64,000 nt of DNA, taken from Oenanthe sinensis (Eukaryota > Streptophyta > Magnoliopsida > Apiales > Apiaceae). This document shows, piece after piece, positions 1 to 12,431 of this stretch. The number at the start of each line of letters is the position of its first letter. Within the stretch, counting starts at the first letter, position 1. Made by a program: the position numbers and the translations under genes. The stretch covers positions 9,321,501-9,385,500 of the forward strand of contig CM053795.1 in the NCBI GenBank assembly GCA_028671895.1. Direction: 5' to 3'. Under the pieces are notes generated by a model. That model ran no database searches. It was not told where the DNA came from and saw only the letters and a program-made list of their open reading frames with translations.

Positions 1-1076
1 GCAAACTGAGAGTTGAAGATAGTTGTACCTAGCATAACGATTCTGTTGGTGCCTTTCTATTTAAGTCGTTTATGCAGACATTGTTATTTTCCTTGGCAAA
101 TTTGTTTGCAGATCCAGTTATTTAGATAATTGATTGAATGATATTGTTAATTTTGAAATTAAGACATTGGCAATGTTCCCTTTGTTGTTGCTTATAAAAT
201 GGTATCATCTACTGACTACCAGTATTGTTTTGCTTTATTTTAAAGCTCTAGCCTGCAGGTTTAGTTTGGCTTTACTGTACATCAAACAAATTAATCTTGC
301 TAATCATAATTTAGAGTTTATGATAGTTAGATGGCTATGCTCGAAGGCAAGAAGTTTCTCCGAAAGGTAATTCTAATTAGAAAGAACAAATATCTGATTA
401 TTAAATGGATGGATCTAAATACATCTGATCCGTTTAATAATCGGATAATTCTAATCAGATTGAATTTTGAATTGAATTATTTTTAGACAAATTTATAAGC
501 TGAGATCGGATCAGTCGAATTCCCAAGTAAAAATGTGGCCTGATTGATTAGAACACTGTCTGCCCTGCAGTTTGGTATAGCAGAATACCATAAAAAAATG
601 ATCCTACCAAATTAGAAAATGCAGGTAATCATGTACAATGAAGGAAAAAATGCAGGCAAGAATGTAAAATGGATATAGACATAATACATATCTAAGATTG
701 CTCTTTCTCTTTTCTTTTTGTCATGTCTTTACATTACCTGGTGGTACAAGTAATACCATTACAATTACACAATACATATACATACACAACATTCAGGAGG
801 GAAGGTAAAAAAACAGAACCAAACCTATTCTCAAGCACTTCACTCTTAGACCTTCACCACCCATGTGGCTAATAATATGTATGCCTGAAAATGTAGGAAG
901 ATCATCTTGCTCCTCAATCAGCCTCAAGCCGATTGTGGTTCCAAGTTTGCACCTTCCAGTGGCAGCAACTCTTCATTGACAAAATAGTGGTTAACCTAAA
1001 GCCAATCCATTTCTTCGTCCAAGCACTTTGAATTTTGGAAAATAACAAGATCAACATAGGAATGTATAAAAAGATA
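1..1076. other. Spacer and probable 3' UTR of the MORN gene
   Basis: No coding region is recognisable here. The right part probably holds the 3' untranslated region of the minus-strand MORN gene, whose stop codon lies at 1077-1079. The short open frames in this stretch have no recognisable domain or composition bias. Nothing else was seen. Confidence 0.4.
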
Positions 1077-1295
1077 TCAGACAGCATATTTCTGTCTTTT
1101 ACTATAACCATTTTCTCGTATGATTGACAGTGGTATATTCTCATCACTGTTCTGTTGGTGTATTTGGTTTTGGACTGCCCTCACAGCTGCTACTCTTGCT
1201 GCAGTGGCAGCTCTGTTAGCTGCTGCAACAGCTTTGTTCACCTTATCCTCAACCTTTGCGGCAGTAGCTGCTCTCTCAGCAGCAAGTCTTGCTTC

Positions 1296-1629
1296 CTAAT
1301 GGATATATGCCAGATCAAACAGTTTAGTAGTAAGTCTCGTAACTGAAGGTTGGGTACCATATGAAACATCATATGCTATGAATTCAGAAGTAAACACACC
1401 CAAGGCTAACAGCGCCTCTATGATACTAGTTTAATATAACAAGGAGCAATAGTTGCAGCAATAACCAACCCCCCTCCCCCCCCCAAAAAAACCCCAACTT
1501 TATCCCGACTCCTTTCCTTCTTTTTCCTCCGAGGGTTGTGAAAGGAGGGGGCACATTTTAAGTGAAATAAACTAAAATAGGGAAATGAAAGAAGTAAACT
1601 ATCACTAAGAGATCGTAATATAATATTAC
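1296..1629 (-). other. Intron 2 of the MORN gene
   Basis: The intron has donor GTAATATT next to exon 2 and acceptor TTAG before exon 3. It contains a C-rich, A-rich tract around 1470-1495 that has expanded in the duplicate copy at 35020-35057. The left part, 1316 onward, belongs to the segment duplicated at 34867. Confidence 0.7.
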
Positions 1630-2389
1630 CTGAACTGCATTGAGAACTCTGGAACCGCTAACAGTGAAAGGAGAGCCAGGAGGAGAACCTGAAGTGCTAG
1701 AAACATTGAGAACTCCATTCTCCCAATGACCTGATTGAGTCTCTCCATTTCTAAAAGTGTACAAGCCAAGTCCTTGCCTTCTTCCCTCGTGCAAGCCCCC
1801 TCATATCGATGTCCATGTGCAAAACTGTAAACACCGAAGCCATGCATTTTGTCTGCAAAATATTCTCCAGCGTATACATCCCCATTTCTGCATATCATGC
1901 AACGAAATTCTTAGAATAAATGATATACAAAGAAATTGATTTTTAAACTACTCTGACAAGGACCAGTTTTAAGTATAGTTGCAAAACAGTAGTCCACTGG
2001 CCAACCAGCTCTGACCTAGAATATGCTTAACTATGCTACATATGTCAATTGTTCAACTATATATACTATTTCTGCATAATGATCCCTATACTGAAAACCG
2101 CCCCACTACAGGCCCACAACAAGAGGGATGCTATAAGGATCACTGCTAATACATATGGTAAACAGTAGTGCATCCCAAAAAGTAACCTCGTGCTCCAAAA
2201 ATCTAAAGTATACCAATCTTAACATATCAACAAACCAAAGTAAGTCTAAAATTACATTCAAATTTATTTTAAAGCATTTTTTTTATAAATAGTATACAAT
2301 ACTTCCATTCTTCTTGAGAAAAGAACAAGTGTATACCAAATCACAGTTGAGACTTGAGACCCTAAATTTGTATAACGTCAAAAATAATT
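1316..2389. repeat. Source copy of a 1.07-kb segmental duplication
   Basis: This stretch (part of intron 2, all of exon 2 and part of intron 1 of the MORN gene) recurs in the same orientation at 34867-35977. By eye there are roughly 20 substitutions and a few indels, i.e. about 98% identity, so the duplication is recent. Exon 3 and exon 1 are not included. This copy carries the one-base deletion in exon 2; the distant copy does not. Confidence 0.9.
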
Positions 2390-3445
2390 GTTCATTTTAG
2401 ACAGGTTATGCTTGAAAATCTACGATTTCTTTCCAACACGAAAGAATATCCAAGAAGCTCAAATTAAGGAAAAGCTCAAGTCATTCTTTACACATCACAA
2501 AATGTGCCATCCAATCAACTTTCAGTTACTCCTAAATATGCTTTCATTTTTCCCCCCAGTGTTATTTACTTATTTAAGGCAAAAGGCGACAAGGGAAATA
2601 CATCAATTAATCGGGAGATGAGGTGCGCCTTATCGAAAAAAATCGTTCAGGTTTACAAATATGTGTATATATATATACACACACACACACCCCGCCCCCC
2701 CAAAAAAAAATATAAGGGGTGAAAAAGTATAATATAGAGATTGAATTATATTGCCCAGAAATATAAAATCTACGAGGAATGCTATGTGCAATGCAAAAAG
2801 TAGAGAAAAGTCATGAATGAAAATGCTATGACCGCTAGTTTCAACGAATATGATCTGCAATTCAACAAGGTCTTACGGCACAGTTTGTTGCCCGTTTACC
2901 ACATACATATGTAACTTAGATTTCTACTTTGAAAGATGAACATAAAAAACTAGAGACAAACATATTTAAGAAGTTTAATACATTAAAAGAGTAAAAAAGA
3001 AAAGATATTTTTTGTCCAAAAAATGTATATATACAAAGTAAGAGTAATAGATAGAAGAAGCTTCATAAAATGAGTAAGCGAAAATACGAGTAAGATCAGA
3101 AGAAGACAAAAAATATATATATAATTACTAAAAAGGGAGATAATAAGAGAGAAGAGAGCCGTTAGTCTTGTGGCTTGGATCGTAGCTTCATCTGCTTAAG
3201 GTCACTCTTTTATAATTGCTGGCTTTTTATGTTTACGCCCTTCGTTTATATTTTGGTTACAAGTACTCGCAGACAATGATTTCTTAAACAAATGCTGATT
3301 AATCAATTACCTCACCTCACCATGGCCTAATTGAGGGTAAGCGCGATCACCTCTTTAAAGTGGCCTCATTCAGTCAAGGAGACAAAACCTCGCCTCATTG
3401 ACCGATTACGCAATCACGCCGTTTATAACACTGGTTAAACCTATA

Positions 3446-3631
3446 TGATGATGATATGAGGTTTTCAAGCAGCACTATTGCAACTGAGGTGCCTAACTTC
3501 TTGTACTTTACTAATCTAAATATGGTTAGCAATGCTCATGATGATGATCTGAGGTTTTCAAGCAGCACTATTGCAATTGAGGTGCCAAACTTCTTGTACT
3601 TTACTAATCTAAATATCGTTAGCAATGTTCT
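3446..3631. repeat. Two-copy 93-bp tandem repeat in MORN intron 1
   Basis: The unit beginning gatgatgatatgaggttttc is repeated once at a distance of 93 bp with only a handful of differences. It lies in intron 1 of the MORN gene, left of the retrotransposon. No coding role is apparent. Confidence 0.85.
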
Positions 3632-4317
3632 AGGATTGGGACACGTACTCCTGTGCATACAGATGGTTTGCAGAAACGGTGATTGATTAAACTGCAAGCA
3701 TCAAGACGTGTGGCCAATAGTATTTCACTATTTTCTCCCATAACCTTACCTTTAAAGGTACACATTTGAGTTCATAAACGTCTGAAGTCTTGCTGTTTTC
3801 TTATACAACTTGATATATGTACTGTTGTAAGTGATAAGATGACACTAAACCCCAAATGATTAAGTGTGTGATACTTGAAAGCCTAGTGGTTATGTGTGAA
3901 CCGTGAATATTGTGAAATATCAGTTGATTAAGTAATTGATTCAAGCTAGGTACTTATGTGAGAAAATGAGAAAGTCTTAGCAGTTACCTTCAACCATCAG
4001 AATTCAGAACAGATGGAGGGAAAAAGGTTTTTGCCTAGATCCCATTGCTAATCATTTTCACAAAATAATGTGTGTGCACATATAGAAGACATGCACAATC
4101 AGAATGCCTAAAACCAATTTATTCCACAATCTTCTACTGTAATCTCTTCATGGTCAACACTTCTAGAACTAAGCTTAATGACGTAATAATTTGACAACTT
4201 CTCTTCTGCACGAAAAGAGTTGAAAAATACCTCAACAATACATCTGACATGTGAGTTTATTATAGAGGCTTCTGGTTAGTGGTTTAAGTACCGTAACAAC
4301 TATTAAGGGTAGAAGTT

Positions 4318-4570
4318 TGTCATGTTGGCGGGTAGTGTCTTTTATTAAGTAACCAAAACGGTGTCGTAACTAGATGTGACAAGTTGTTTGTAAAACCGTT
4401 AGTAGTGTCATGGCTAAATGGTTGGTAGACAGGGTCACTGTCATTGTGGTCCATGTTTTCTATATATGGGTCTGTATTCACTACTAGTTGGCTATGAAAT
4501 GAGTATTATGTTTTTCTAGTTATTTCCTTCTTCTTGTTTTTATCTTTATCTTCTCCCTTACGTTGTAACA
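4318..4570 (+). repeat. 5' LTR of the 5.45-kb gypsy element
   Basis: The LTR is 253 bp, with TG...CA ends, nearly identical to 9518-9770. A TATA-like tatatatggg occurs at about 4461 and probably lies in the LTR promoter. Confidence 0.93.
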
Positions 4571-4572
4571 TC

Positions 4573-4585
4573 TGGTATCAGAGCC
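4573..4585 (+). other. Primer-binding site (tRNA-iMet type)
   Basis: The sequence TGGTATCAGAGCC lies two bases after the 5' LTR. It is the standard plant LTR-retrotransposon primer-binding site, complementary to the 3' end of initiator tRNA-Met. Confidence 0.93.
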
Positions 4586-4607
4586 AGCACTTCTTTGGCT
4601 GGTTTTA

Positions 4608-7600
4608 ATGGCGGACAAAACGTTACAAAAACACGAAAAAGCAATCTCCGCACTCCTGGAGAATGTTGAGGGCATGAAACTTTCCTTGGAAACAAATACT
4701 GCTAAGATGGTCACCATGGAGGACTCTATCACTCAACTTACTGAATCCAACAGAGGGCTTCGAGATGATTTTCTAGCCTTGATGGATTATGTGAAGAAAA
4801 CCCATCAGCCAGACCACGGTAAATCAGCGGATACACAAGAAGGTGGTTCATCTGCCCAAGGGAGTGTGAGATCTACATCAGGTACTCTCATCAACCCTCT
4901 CAACACACCCACCCGTTTTGGTACTCTTAGCTCGAACACTGTTTTATTTGACCATGTTCCAAATACATCTCACACACCACAAGCTTCTGTGAACCGTCCT
5001 GTTACAAACCCTAGTCCACATACCATGTCCACCACGCCACCACAATCTACTTCTACTACAACACCGTTTGTTCCTTCGTTTGGCATCCTCACAACCCTCT
5101 ACGTACAGCCCAAACCCTTTCACTAACATCCTCACAACCACAACATCCTTTACAGGACAGCCTCAACCTACAGTCATTCCAATGCCAAACACTCCGTCAT
5201 CACACTTTTATACAACTGCTCAACCCAGTTTTACTAACCCTCACCACCACACTCAATTTATACCTCCATTTGAGGGTAACAGCTTCAAACAAATCCACTC
5301 CATGTCACCCTACAAACCCCCACGAGTCGATTTCCCAAAGTTTTCTGGAGAGAATCCAAGAGCTTGGATTAACAAATGTGAAAAGTATTTTCAACTACAC
5401 CCTCATCTTGATGCCAGAGCTCGTGTTGTTTGTGCCTCCATTTATTTAGAAGGAGACGCAGATGTCTGGTACAAATCTGTTGAGGAAACAAAACCATTTC
5501 TCTTGTGGAATGAATTTATTGATTTAATATGTCATAGATTCTCAAAAGTGGGGTACGAAAATGTGGTGGGCAAGTTTACTAAACTGGTTCAGAAAGGCAA
5601 GGTTGAGGAGTACATCACTCAGTTCGATGAACTCAGAGGTCATGTCATAGCTGAGGAAGGGCACCAAAGAGAATCATACTATGTTGATCTATTCATTAGT
5701 GGCCTTAATGAAGAGTTATCCCAAGCTCTGTATAATCACAAACCCTCTACTCTGCACGAGGCCAGGAATATGGCTAGGGGCCAGGAGTATCTTTTAGATG
5801 TCTTGGATAGAAGATATAAGCTCCACCAGAAGCCAGCTGTGAGTAGCACTAAACCAGGGTTTAGTAAGAGTATTAATACATATGGAAATTCCAAGTCAGG
5901 GGGCACTGTCGAAACAAAGAAATTGTCTATCGGTGAGATTGCTGACAAAAAGAAGATGGGCCTCTGTTTCCACTGTGATGATAAATATGTGCCAAGCCAT
6001 ATTTGCAAAAAAAAGAAACTCTTTGTGATTTTAGATGAAGACACTGAAGATTGCAACAAGGATGAGTTAGCAATGATTTGGGAAGGCGATAATACGGAAG
6101 AACATGAGGGAGTGGCTGCAATCTCCTTGCATGCCTTATCTGGTTCTAAGGGAAATCATACGTTGAAAATCTATGGGAAGATGAAGGGAAGAAAAATAAG
6201 CATTCTAGTGGACTCTGGCTCCACTCATAATTTCATTTCACAACAACTCGTCAAACAACTCAACCTGAGCACCACACCCTGTGATGTTTTTTCTGTTACA
6301 GTGGCCAATGGGGAGAAACTGCAGTGTTGCAATACTGTTGAAAGGGCTGTGTGGGAAATGGCTGGTAAGGAGTTTAACACACCCATGAATGTCATTACCC
6401 TGGGAGGATATGATGTTGTTCTAGGTGTTAAATGGATGCAAACAGTGAGCCCAGTCATTTTTGATTTCAAGAAGGAAAGTATTACAATTAATTGGGCAAA
6501 TGACAAGGTGGTTCTGGAACAAGATGTAAGGAAGGCTCATATTATCATTGAGCCTGATGCTAACCGAGGATTCAAATACAATGAAGATGATGTTTATTTC
6601 CTGGTTCAGGTTACAAAAAAAGATAATGCAACAGGGGAACAAACGGTGAAGGATTGCTCTGCACTTGTGCAACAATTAATTAAGGAATATGCAGATATTT
6701 TCGCAACTCCGAAGGGACTACCACCAAGAAGATCTCAGGACCATCACATCAATATCAAGGAAGGTGCAAATCCTGTCAACTGCCAACCCTATAGGTGTCC
6801 TTACTTTCAGAAAGAAGAGATTGAAAAAATTACTAAAGAGTTGCTGCAAAATGGAGTAATCAGGAATAGTGATTCCCCGTATGCGTCACCTGTTCTACTT
6901 GTTAAAAAGAAGGATAACACATGGAGATTGGTAATAGATTACAGAGGCTTGAATGCTATTACAATCAAGAATAGGTACCCCATACCAGTTATTGAGGAAT
7001 TGCTAGCAGAATTGAAGGGTAACACGGTTTTTTCTAAGTTGGATTTGAGGAGTGGGTATCACCAAATTAGAGTCAAGGAAGAGGATATTTTTAAGACAGC
7101 ATTCAAGACCCATCAAGGACACTATGAATTCCTTTTAATGCCTTTTGGCCTCACCAATGCACCTGCATCTTTTCAAGGGTTAATGAATGAAGTTTTCTCA
7201 GAACAATTAAGGAAATGTGTTCTTGTCTTCTTTGATGATATACTAGTGTATAGTAAAAATGAAGAAGAACATCTACAGCATCTTCAAACTGTCTTCACCA
7301 TCTTAAGAGACAATCAGTTGTATGTGAAACTGAGTAAATGTGAATTTGCAAGACCCCAAGTTGAATACTCAGGTCACATAATATCTCAACAAGGTGTGGC
7401 AGCTGATTATCAGAAAATTAAAGCCATGATGGAATGGCCTAGGCCTAACAGTGTCAAAGCACTTAGGGGATTCCTTGGACTAACTGGCTACTACAGAAGG
7501 TTTATCAAGAACTATGTTGTTGTCAGGAAGCCATTAACACAGCTCCTAAAGAAGGGTGCTTATAACTGGAATGAAGATGCTGAAGAATCTTTCTGCAAAA

Positions 7601-9486
7601 TGAAGAAAATGATGTCCTGCACACCTGTCTTAGCCCTACCAGATTTCTCAAAACCTTTCATAATTGAGACTGATGCTTGTTTGAATGGAATTGGAGCTGT
7701 GATGATGCAAGAGGGTAAACCTATAGCATATCTCAGTAAAGCTTTGGGGCCTAAACACATAGGTCTATCTACTTATGAGAAGGAGATGATGGCAATAATA
7801 TTGGTTGTCCAAAAATGGAGGGCTTATTTACTGGGCCACCAGTTTATCATCAAGACTGACCACCAAGCCCCGAAGTATATGATGGAACAGAAAATAACTA
7901 CACATTTGCAGCAAAGGTGGTTATCTAAATTGTTTGGCTATGACTACACCATAGCTTACAAAAAAAGGCAAGGAAAATAAAGTTGTTGATGCATTATCAA
8001 GAATGTATGAAAAGGAAGAAGAGTGCCTTGCTATGGTAACTGTTACACCAACTTGGAAGGAAGAAATCCATGACAGTTTGAAGGATGATCAAACAGCAAT
8101 TAATTTATTGTCAAGCTTAAGCATAAGTGGAAAGGTGGAGGATGAAGGGTACGAGTTACTTAATGGAGAGCTCAAATATAAAGGGAAGTACTACATTGGA
8201 TCTGGAGGCAATTTGAGGGAAAGAATTTGTGAAAATATTCATGCTAGTATGGAAGGAGGGCATTCAAGAATTGCTGCATTCATTAAAAGAGCTGAACTAT
8301 TTTTCTACTGGTCAACACTTAAAAGTGATCTCACTAGATTTGTGAAGGAGTGTGATGTCTGCCAAAGGAATAAAGGGGAAAATGTTCCTAAGCCTTGGAT
8401 TATTGCAGCCTATTCCAGTACCTGCCAATGCTTGGGAGGGAGTATCTATGGATTTTGTGGAAGGATTGCCTAAATCTAGGGGCAAAGACTCTACCTTGGT
8501 AGTTGTAGACAGGCTAACCAAGTATTGTCACTTGATCCCTCTCACTCACCCCTTCACTGCTCTTCAGGTGGCCCAAGAGTTCTTAAACCATGTAGTCAAG
8601 CTACATGGAACACTAGTGAAGATCATCACTGATAGGGATACAATTTTTATCTGTAAATTCTGGCAAGAGCTGTTTAAAGTTCTGGGAACCAAGGTCAAGT
8701 TAAGCACAGCTTACCATCCTCAGACAGATGGCCAAACAGAGAGAGTGAATCAGTGTGTGGAGATGTATCTGAGGTGTATGACAGGTCAAAAACCCAAAGA
8801 GTGGGCTGACTGGATTCCGATGGCTGAATGGTGGTATAATACATGCTACCACACTGCTGCAGGCATGACTCCTTATCAAGTTCTGTATGGTCAAACTCCT
8901 CCCTCCATCAATTATCAGACAGCTAGGTGTGAAGATACTGTGGTTAATCAATTCTTGAAAGACAGAACTAATTTACAAAGATTACTGAAGGATAATTTAG
9001 CCAAGGCCCAGGAAAGGATGAGGGCTTATGCTGACTTAAAGAGAAGTGACAGGGAATTCAATGAAGGGGACATGGTGTGTCTCAAATTGCAGCCCTACAG
9101 GCAATCCAGTATAGCTATGAGGAAAAATAATAAATTGTCTGCTAAATATTATGGGCCATATGAAGTAACCAAGAGGATTGGGAGGGTAGCTTACCGATTG
9201 AAGTTACCCATACACTCTAAAATCCACAACACATTCCATGTCTCTCAGCTGAAGAAAAAGATTGGGACCAAGAAGACAGTACAAGTTGATCTGCCAGAAA
9301 TTAATGAAGCAGGGGAATTTGATCCTAAGCCTCACATGATTCTGGACAGGAAGCTCATCAAAAAAGGGAAATGCACCGGCTGTGATGGTGTTGGTACAAT
9401 GGGATCAAAATAACAAGAACACTGCCACTTGGGAGAGCTGGGACAAATTGAGAAGGCAGTTTCCAGAGTTTTGCCAATATTCTTGA
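4608..9486 (+). pseudogene. gag-pol of the gypsy element, frame-broken polyprotein
   Basis: Translation starts at 4608 (MADKTLQKHEKAISALLENV), a coiled-coil-like gag N-terminus. The main open stretch, 5068-7980, has a gag core (PKFSGENPRAWINKCEKYF), a CCHC-like knuckle (CFHCDDKYVPSHIC), an aspartic protease (ILVDSGSTHNF), reverse transcriptase with catalytic FFDDILVYS, and RNase H (IETDACLNGIGAV). The next stretch, 8003-8473, carries the integrase HHCC zinc domain. The stretch 8352-9413 carries the integrase core (VDRLTKY, TDRDTIF, QTDGQTERVNQ) and a terminal chromodomain-like part whose frame ends at the stop 9484-9486. Frame changes fall at about 5068-5126, at an A-run near 7960, near 8390 and near 9362. 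Each looks like a single-base indel, mostly in homopolymers. No intact polyprotein is encoded here. Confidence 0.92.
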
Positions 9487-9502
9487 GGACAAGAATGCTC
9501 TT

Positions 9503-9516
9503 GAAGGGATAGGAAG
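9503..9516 (+). other. Polypurine tract
   Basis: The purine run gaagggataggaag lies immediately before the 3' LTR and is the expected plus-strand priming site. Confidence 0.8.
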
Positions 9517-9517
9517 T

Positions 9518-9770
9518 TGTCATGTTGGCGGGTAGTGTCTTTTATTAAGTAATCAAAACGGTGTCGTAACTAGATGTGACAAGTTGTTTGTAAAACCGTT
9601 AGTAGTGTCATGGCTAAATGGTCGGTAGACAAGATCACTGCCATTGTGGTCCATGTTTTCTATATATGGGTCTATATTCACTACTAGTTGGCTATGAAAT
9701 GAGTATTATGTTTTTCTAGTTATTTCCTCCTTCTTGTTTTTATCTTTATCTTCTCCCTTACGTTGTAACA
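9518..9770 (+). repeat. 3' LTR of the 5.45-kb gypsy element
   Basis: It is 253 bp, matches the 5' LTR with about seven substitutions, and is followed directly by the target duplication AAGTT. Confidence 0.93.
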
Positions 9771-10794
9771 AAGTTGGACACATAGACATAGATATCAATA
9801 AACATAAACATCCATAATTCTAGATACAATTCTTCTTTACCTAAAATGGTAACTGCCTAATCCGTGTTTGACGCCCCATTTGAATTCCCCAACATATCGG
9901 CTCCCATCTTCACAAGTATGAGCTCCACACCCATGGCTTTGCCCATTACACCACTCTCCAGCATAAACATCCCCAGTGTAAAACCTATACACCCCAAATC
10001 CATGCCTCAACCCCTGCCTGTATTGCCCCCTATACCGGCTCCCTTTTACCCAAGTTTCGACACCATGTCCATCATACTTCTCATCAATCCAATCACCCTC
10101 ATACCTTCCACTCATGTAATAGTAATAAACCCCACTTCCAGAACACTTGCCTCTATAAAATTCACCCTCATAAACATCCCCATTTTTATGAATTTGTACC
10201 CAAGACCCTGTACTTGGCCTTTTCTCCAACTTGGGTTTTGACCCAATTGACCAAATAACTGGAGAGTTAAGCTTTGGAGGTGTTCTTGATGGTAAAGATG
10301 AGAACTTTATTGGAAAAGACCTAGCAAGAAACAACCTAATTGAAGGGAAACGTGGGGCAGAAAGATTAAGTGTAATTACAAGAACTGAGAACACAATGAT
10401 AGACACAATTTGATTTGATGAAAACAAGTAAAGAGATGGCAAGAAAAGAAGAAAGGATATCCTTAAAGCTATAGTCTTTGCAACTCCAAGGGGTTCAAGA
10501 AATGAGAAAGAACAACAAGAAGATAAAAGAGATGTAGATTTTGGTGAAATTATTGTATTGGGGAAGTGGTGATGATGTTGAAGAGATGATAAACTAGGAG
10601 AATGATAAATATTTGAAGGTGTTTGAGACATTAAATAAAATAAGTGGTTTCTTGATTTTTGAACTAGGGTTCTTGAAATTGTGTTCATTTATATATTCAA
10701 TTTCCTGGGGTTGATTATAATGAGGAGTGTGTTGCGGGATTTCAATTGTAAGGGGTTCCTTCCAAATATGACTCTCAGATTTCTTCTGATGCAT

Positions 10795-11420
10795 TTACAA
10801 AAAAACTGTCTTTTTTCTTCTTCTATGACTTGGCATTCTTTTTTCTTTGTATGTAGTATAATTTATATGTATGTATCTTATCCTCTAGGCTTTTCCACAA
10901 CATGATTGTAGATGGGTATATTGTGTTTGTGCAGATATTGTAAGATATTTTCATAAATAATGAATGATGTGTGTGTTGTGTGTGTGGTTTGGTGGTTTGG
11001 TTTATAGGGGTTTGTGATGATTTCTGGTTTGTGCAGGTACAGATACCAGGGGAAAGGAAGAAATGGTGGATTATGGAGGTAAATGCAAATGGTTTTTTAA
11101 GCTTGGAGAATGCGGAGTTATGACCACTGAATTTACGTATATGCCATACGCCCATCACTTTAAATTTAATTCAGACAAATAATTCGACAAACACGAAATT
11201 AAAACTATTTTTTTATACTTTCAAAAAAAACTATTTTTTTATTATTATTTATTACTCAATAATGATTTTTCTAATATATATTTATGAATACATATTAAAA
11301 ATTTAATTATCAAATTTTGATTGACTTTCAAATCATATAATGATGGAACCTGTTATATGCACAAAAATCCTAACTAATAAAATAAACTAATTCAACAAAA
11401 GTGACACTAAAAAGTTAGTT
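10795..11420. other. Upstream region of the MORN gene
   Basis: No gene is seen. As the 5' flank of the minus-strand MORN gene it should hold its promoter and leader. A TG-rich run lies around 10960-11010. No TATA box could be assigned with confidence. Confidence 0.35.
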
Positions 11421-11638
11421 GGCCTGTTTGGCCTGCCTTAAAATAAGTCTTTTTGGACTTATTTTCGGGTAAAAATTTCATATTTTGATAAATGTTTTTT
11501 ATACAAGTATTTAATGTATATTTGAGATTTTATAAGTTGCAAAAAAAAGTTAACTTTTTTCAGAAAAAAATTAGGAATCTCTAACTTTGTCTTAAAATAA
11601 GTTGACTTATTCTGGAAAAAAGTTTCCCCAAACACCCC
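11421..11638. mobile_element. Possible hAT-like MITE
   Basis: The ends form an imperfect inverted repeat: GGCCTGTTTGG on the left and CCAAACACCCC on the right, with nearby matching aaaataagt and acttatt segments. The 'GTTTGG' ends resemble plant hAT MITEs. I could not find a convincing 8-bp target duplication, so boundaries are approximate. Confidence 0.4.
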
Positions 11639-11942
11639 AAGTGTTTAAATTCTGCTAATGATACAAACTACACAATTGTCAATTACTTTAGTTACAGATA
11701 CTAAATTCGATTTTTTTAATAATCTCTTTGTTGAAGAATAGTAGATTACCAATTGACTTATTCAGATGTTAAAATATTTTTGTGTAATAATACAATATCG
11801 ATGAATTGGTGTCAAAACTAGATTGAATTAATTTTATGACTTCAATTGTTATCTAATATTAAAATTTTAATATATATTTAATTAAAAATTTAAAAAAAAA
11901 TATTACCCGGAAATATATATTAAATAAAACCTTTATATGGTA

Positions 11943-12202
11943 CTCCACCAGTCTCACTTCAGGTGTCTCATTTAAATTTTCAACTGTCAAATTTAATTAA
12001 TTTTGACTAAAAATTAAAAATATATATTTATAATTTTGAAATTTTAAAAAGTACATTTTAAAAAATATATATAAACTTTTCAATGAGATATATTTTATGA
12101 TTTTTTTTAATTATATAATATATGTAATATTTGGTCAAACTTTAAAATTTTTTACCATTAAAAATTCAAATCAATCACTTGAAGTGGGTGGGATAGAGGG
12201 AA
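11943..12202. mobile_element. Stowaway-like MITE
   Basis: Flanked by TA on both sides. The left end CTCCACCAGTCTCACTTCAG and the complement of the right end, TTCCCTCTATCCCACCCACT, form an imperfect terminal inverted repeat. AT-rich, 260 bp, typical of Tc1/mariner-type Stowaway elements. Confidence 0.6.
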
Positions 12203-12431
12203 TAATAAATTAACTTTATTTGAATTTCATAAAATTCCGTACAAATTTAATCGTAGTTACTTTTATTATCCCAGATTTGTTGTCTTATTTAACTTTGTAA
12301 AATTAATTTTGATTAAAAAATTTGAAGTTTATATTTTTCTAAGACTTAAATCGGAACATGGGATTATTATTAATAATGTAATTATGAGAAAAGGGCGTGG
12401 TGAATCCAGAAGAGAGTAAGATAGCTGCAAC

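Larger units (their letters stand above)
4318..9770 (+). mobile_element. Ty3/gypsy LTR retrotransposon (chromovirus, probably Reina-like), near complete
   Basis: Two 253-bp LTRs (4318-4570 and 9518-9770) start TGTCATG and end GTAACA. They differ at about seven positions, roughly 97% identity. The element is flanked by a perfect 5-bp target duplication AAGTT (4313-4317 and 9771-9775). A primer-binding site for initiator tRNA-Met follows the 5' LTR and a purine tract precedes the 3' LTR. The coding order gag, protease, reverse transcriptase, RNase H, integrase is that of Ty3/gypsy, and the C-terminal region resembles a chromodomain. Small size and short LTRs suggest the Reina clade (inference). 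It is inserted in intron 1 of the MORN gene, on the opposite strand. At least four frame breaks make it non-autonomous as read. Confidence 0.95.
1077..10794 (-). pseudogene. MORN-repeat membrane protein gene, interrupted and frame-broken
   Basis: Three exons are visible: 9841-10794, 1630-1887 and 1077-1295, with GT/AG borders. The product has a short hydrophobic stretch (around IALRISFLLFLPSLYLF), then about eight MORN repeats of the form DVYEGEFYRGKCSGSG, five in exon 1 and three in exon 2, and an Ala-rich, probably helical tail in exon 3. MORN repeats usually bind membrane lipids or mediate protein contacts. Plant relatives are often labelled 'SET7/9 family' or 'PIP5K-like', but no SET or kinase domain is visible. 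Two breaks are seen. Exon 2 lacks one base near 1795 compared with its duplicate at 35196-35454, so the frame is lost after RYEGA. In exon 1 the likely start (MHQKKSES, 10794) is in a different frame from the MORN part, which is open from ATG 10688; the shift falls near an A-run around 10660. Intron 1 is about 7.95 kb because a gypsy element sits in it. It could be a recent pseudogene or an intact gene with assembly errors. Confidence 0.75.

Noticed and set aside
134..370. 78-codon open frame on the plus strand
   Set aside because: No domain, no splice context and composition like the surrounding AT-rich DNA.
1077..10794. Calling the MORN gene a histone methyltransferase or PIP kinase
   Set aside because: Those names are common for relatives, but only MORN repeats are visible; there is no SET or kinase domain.
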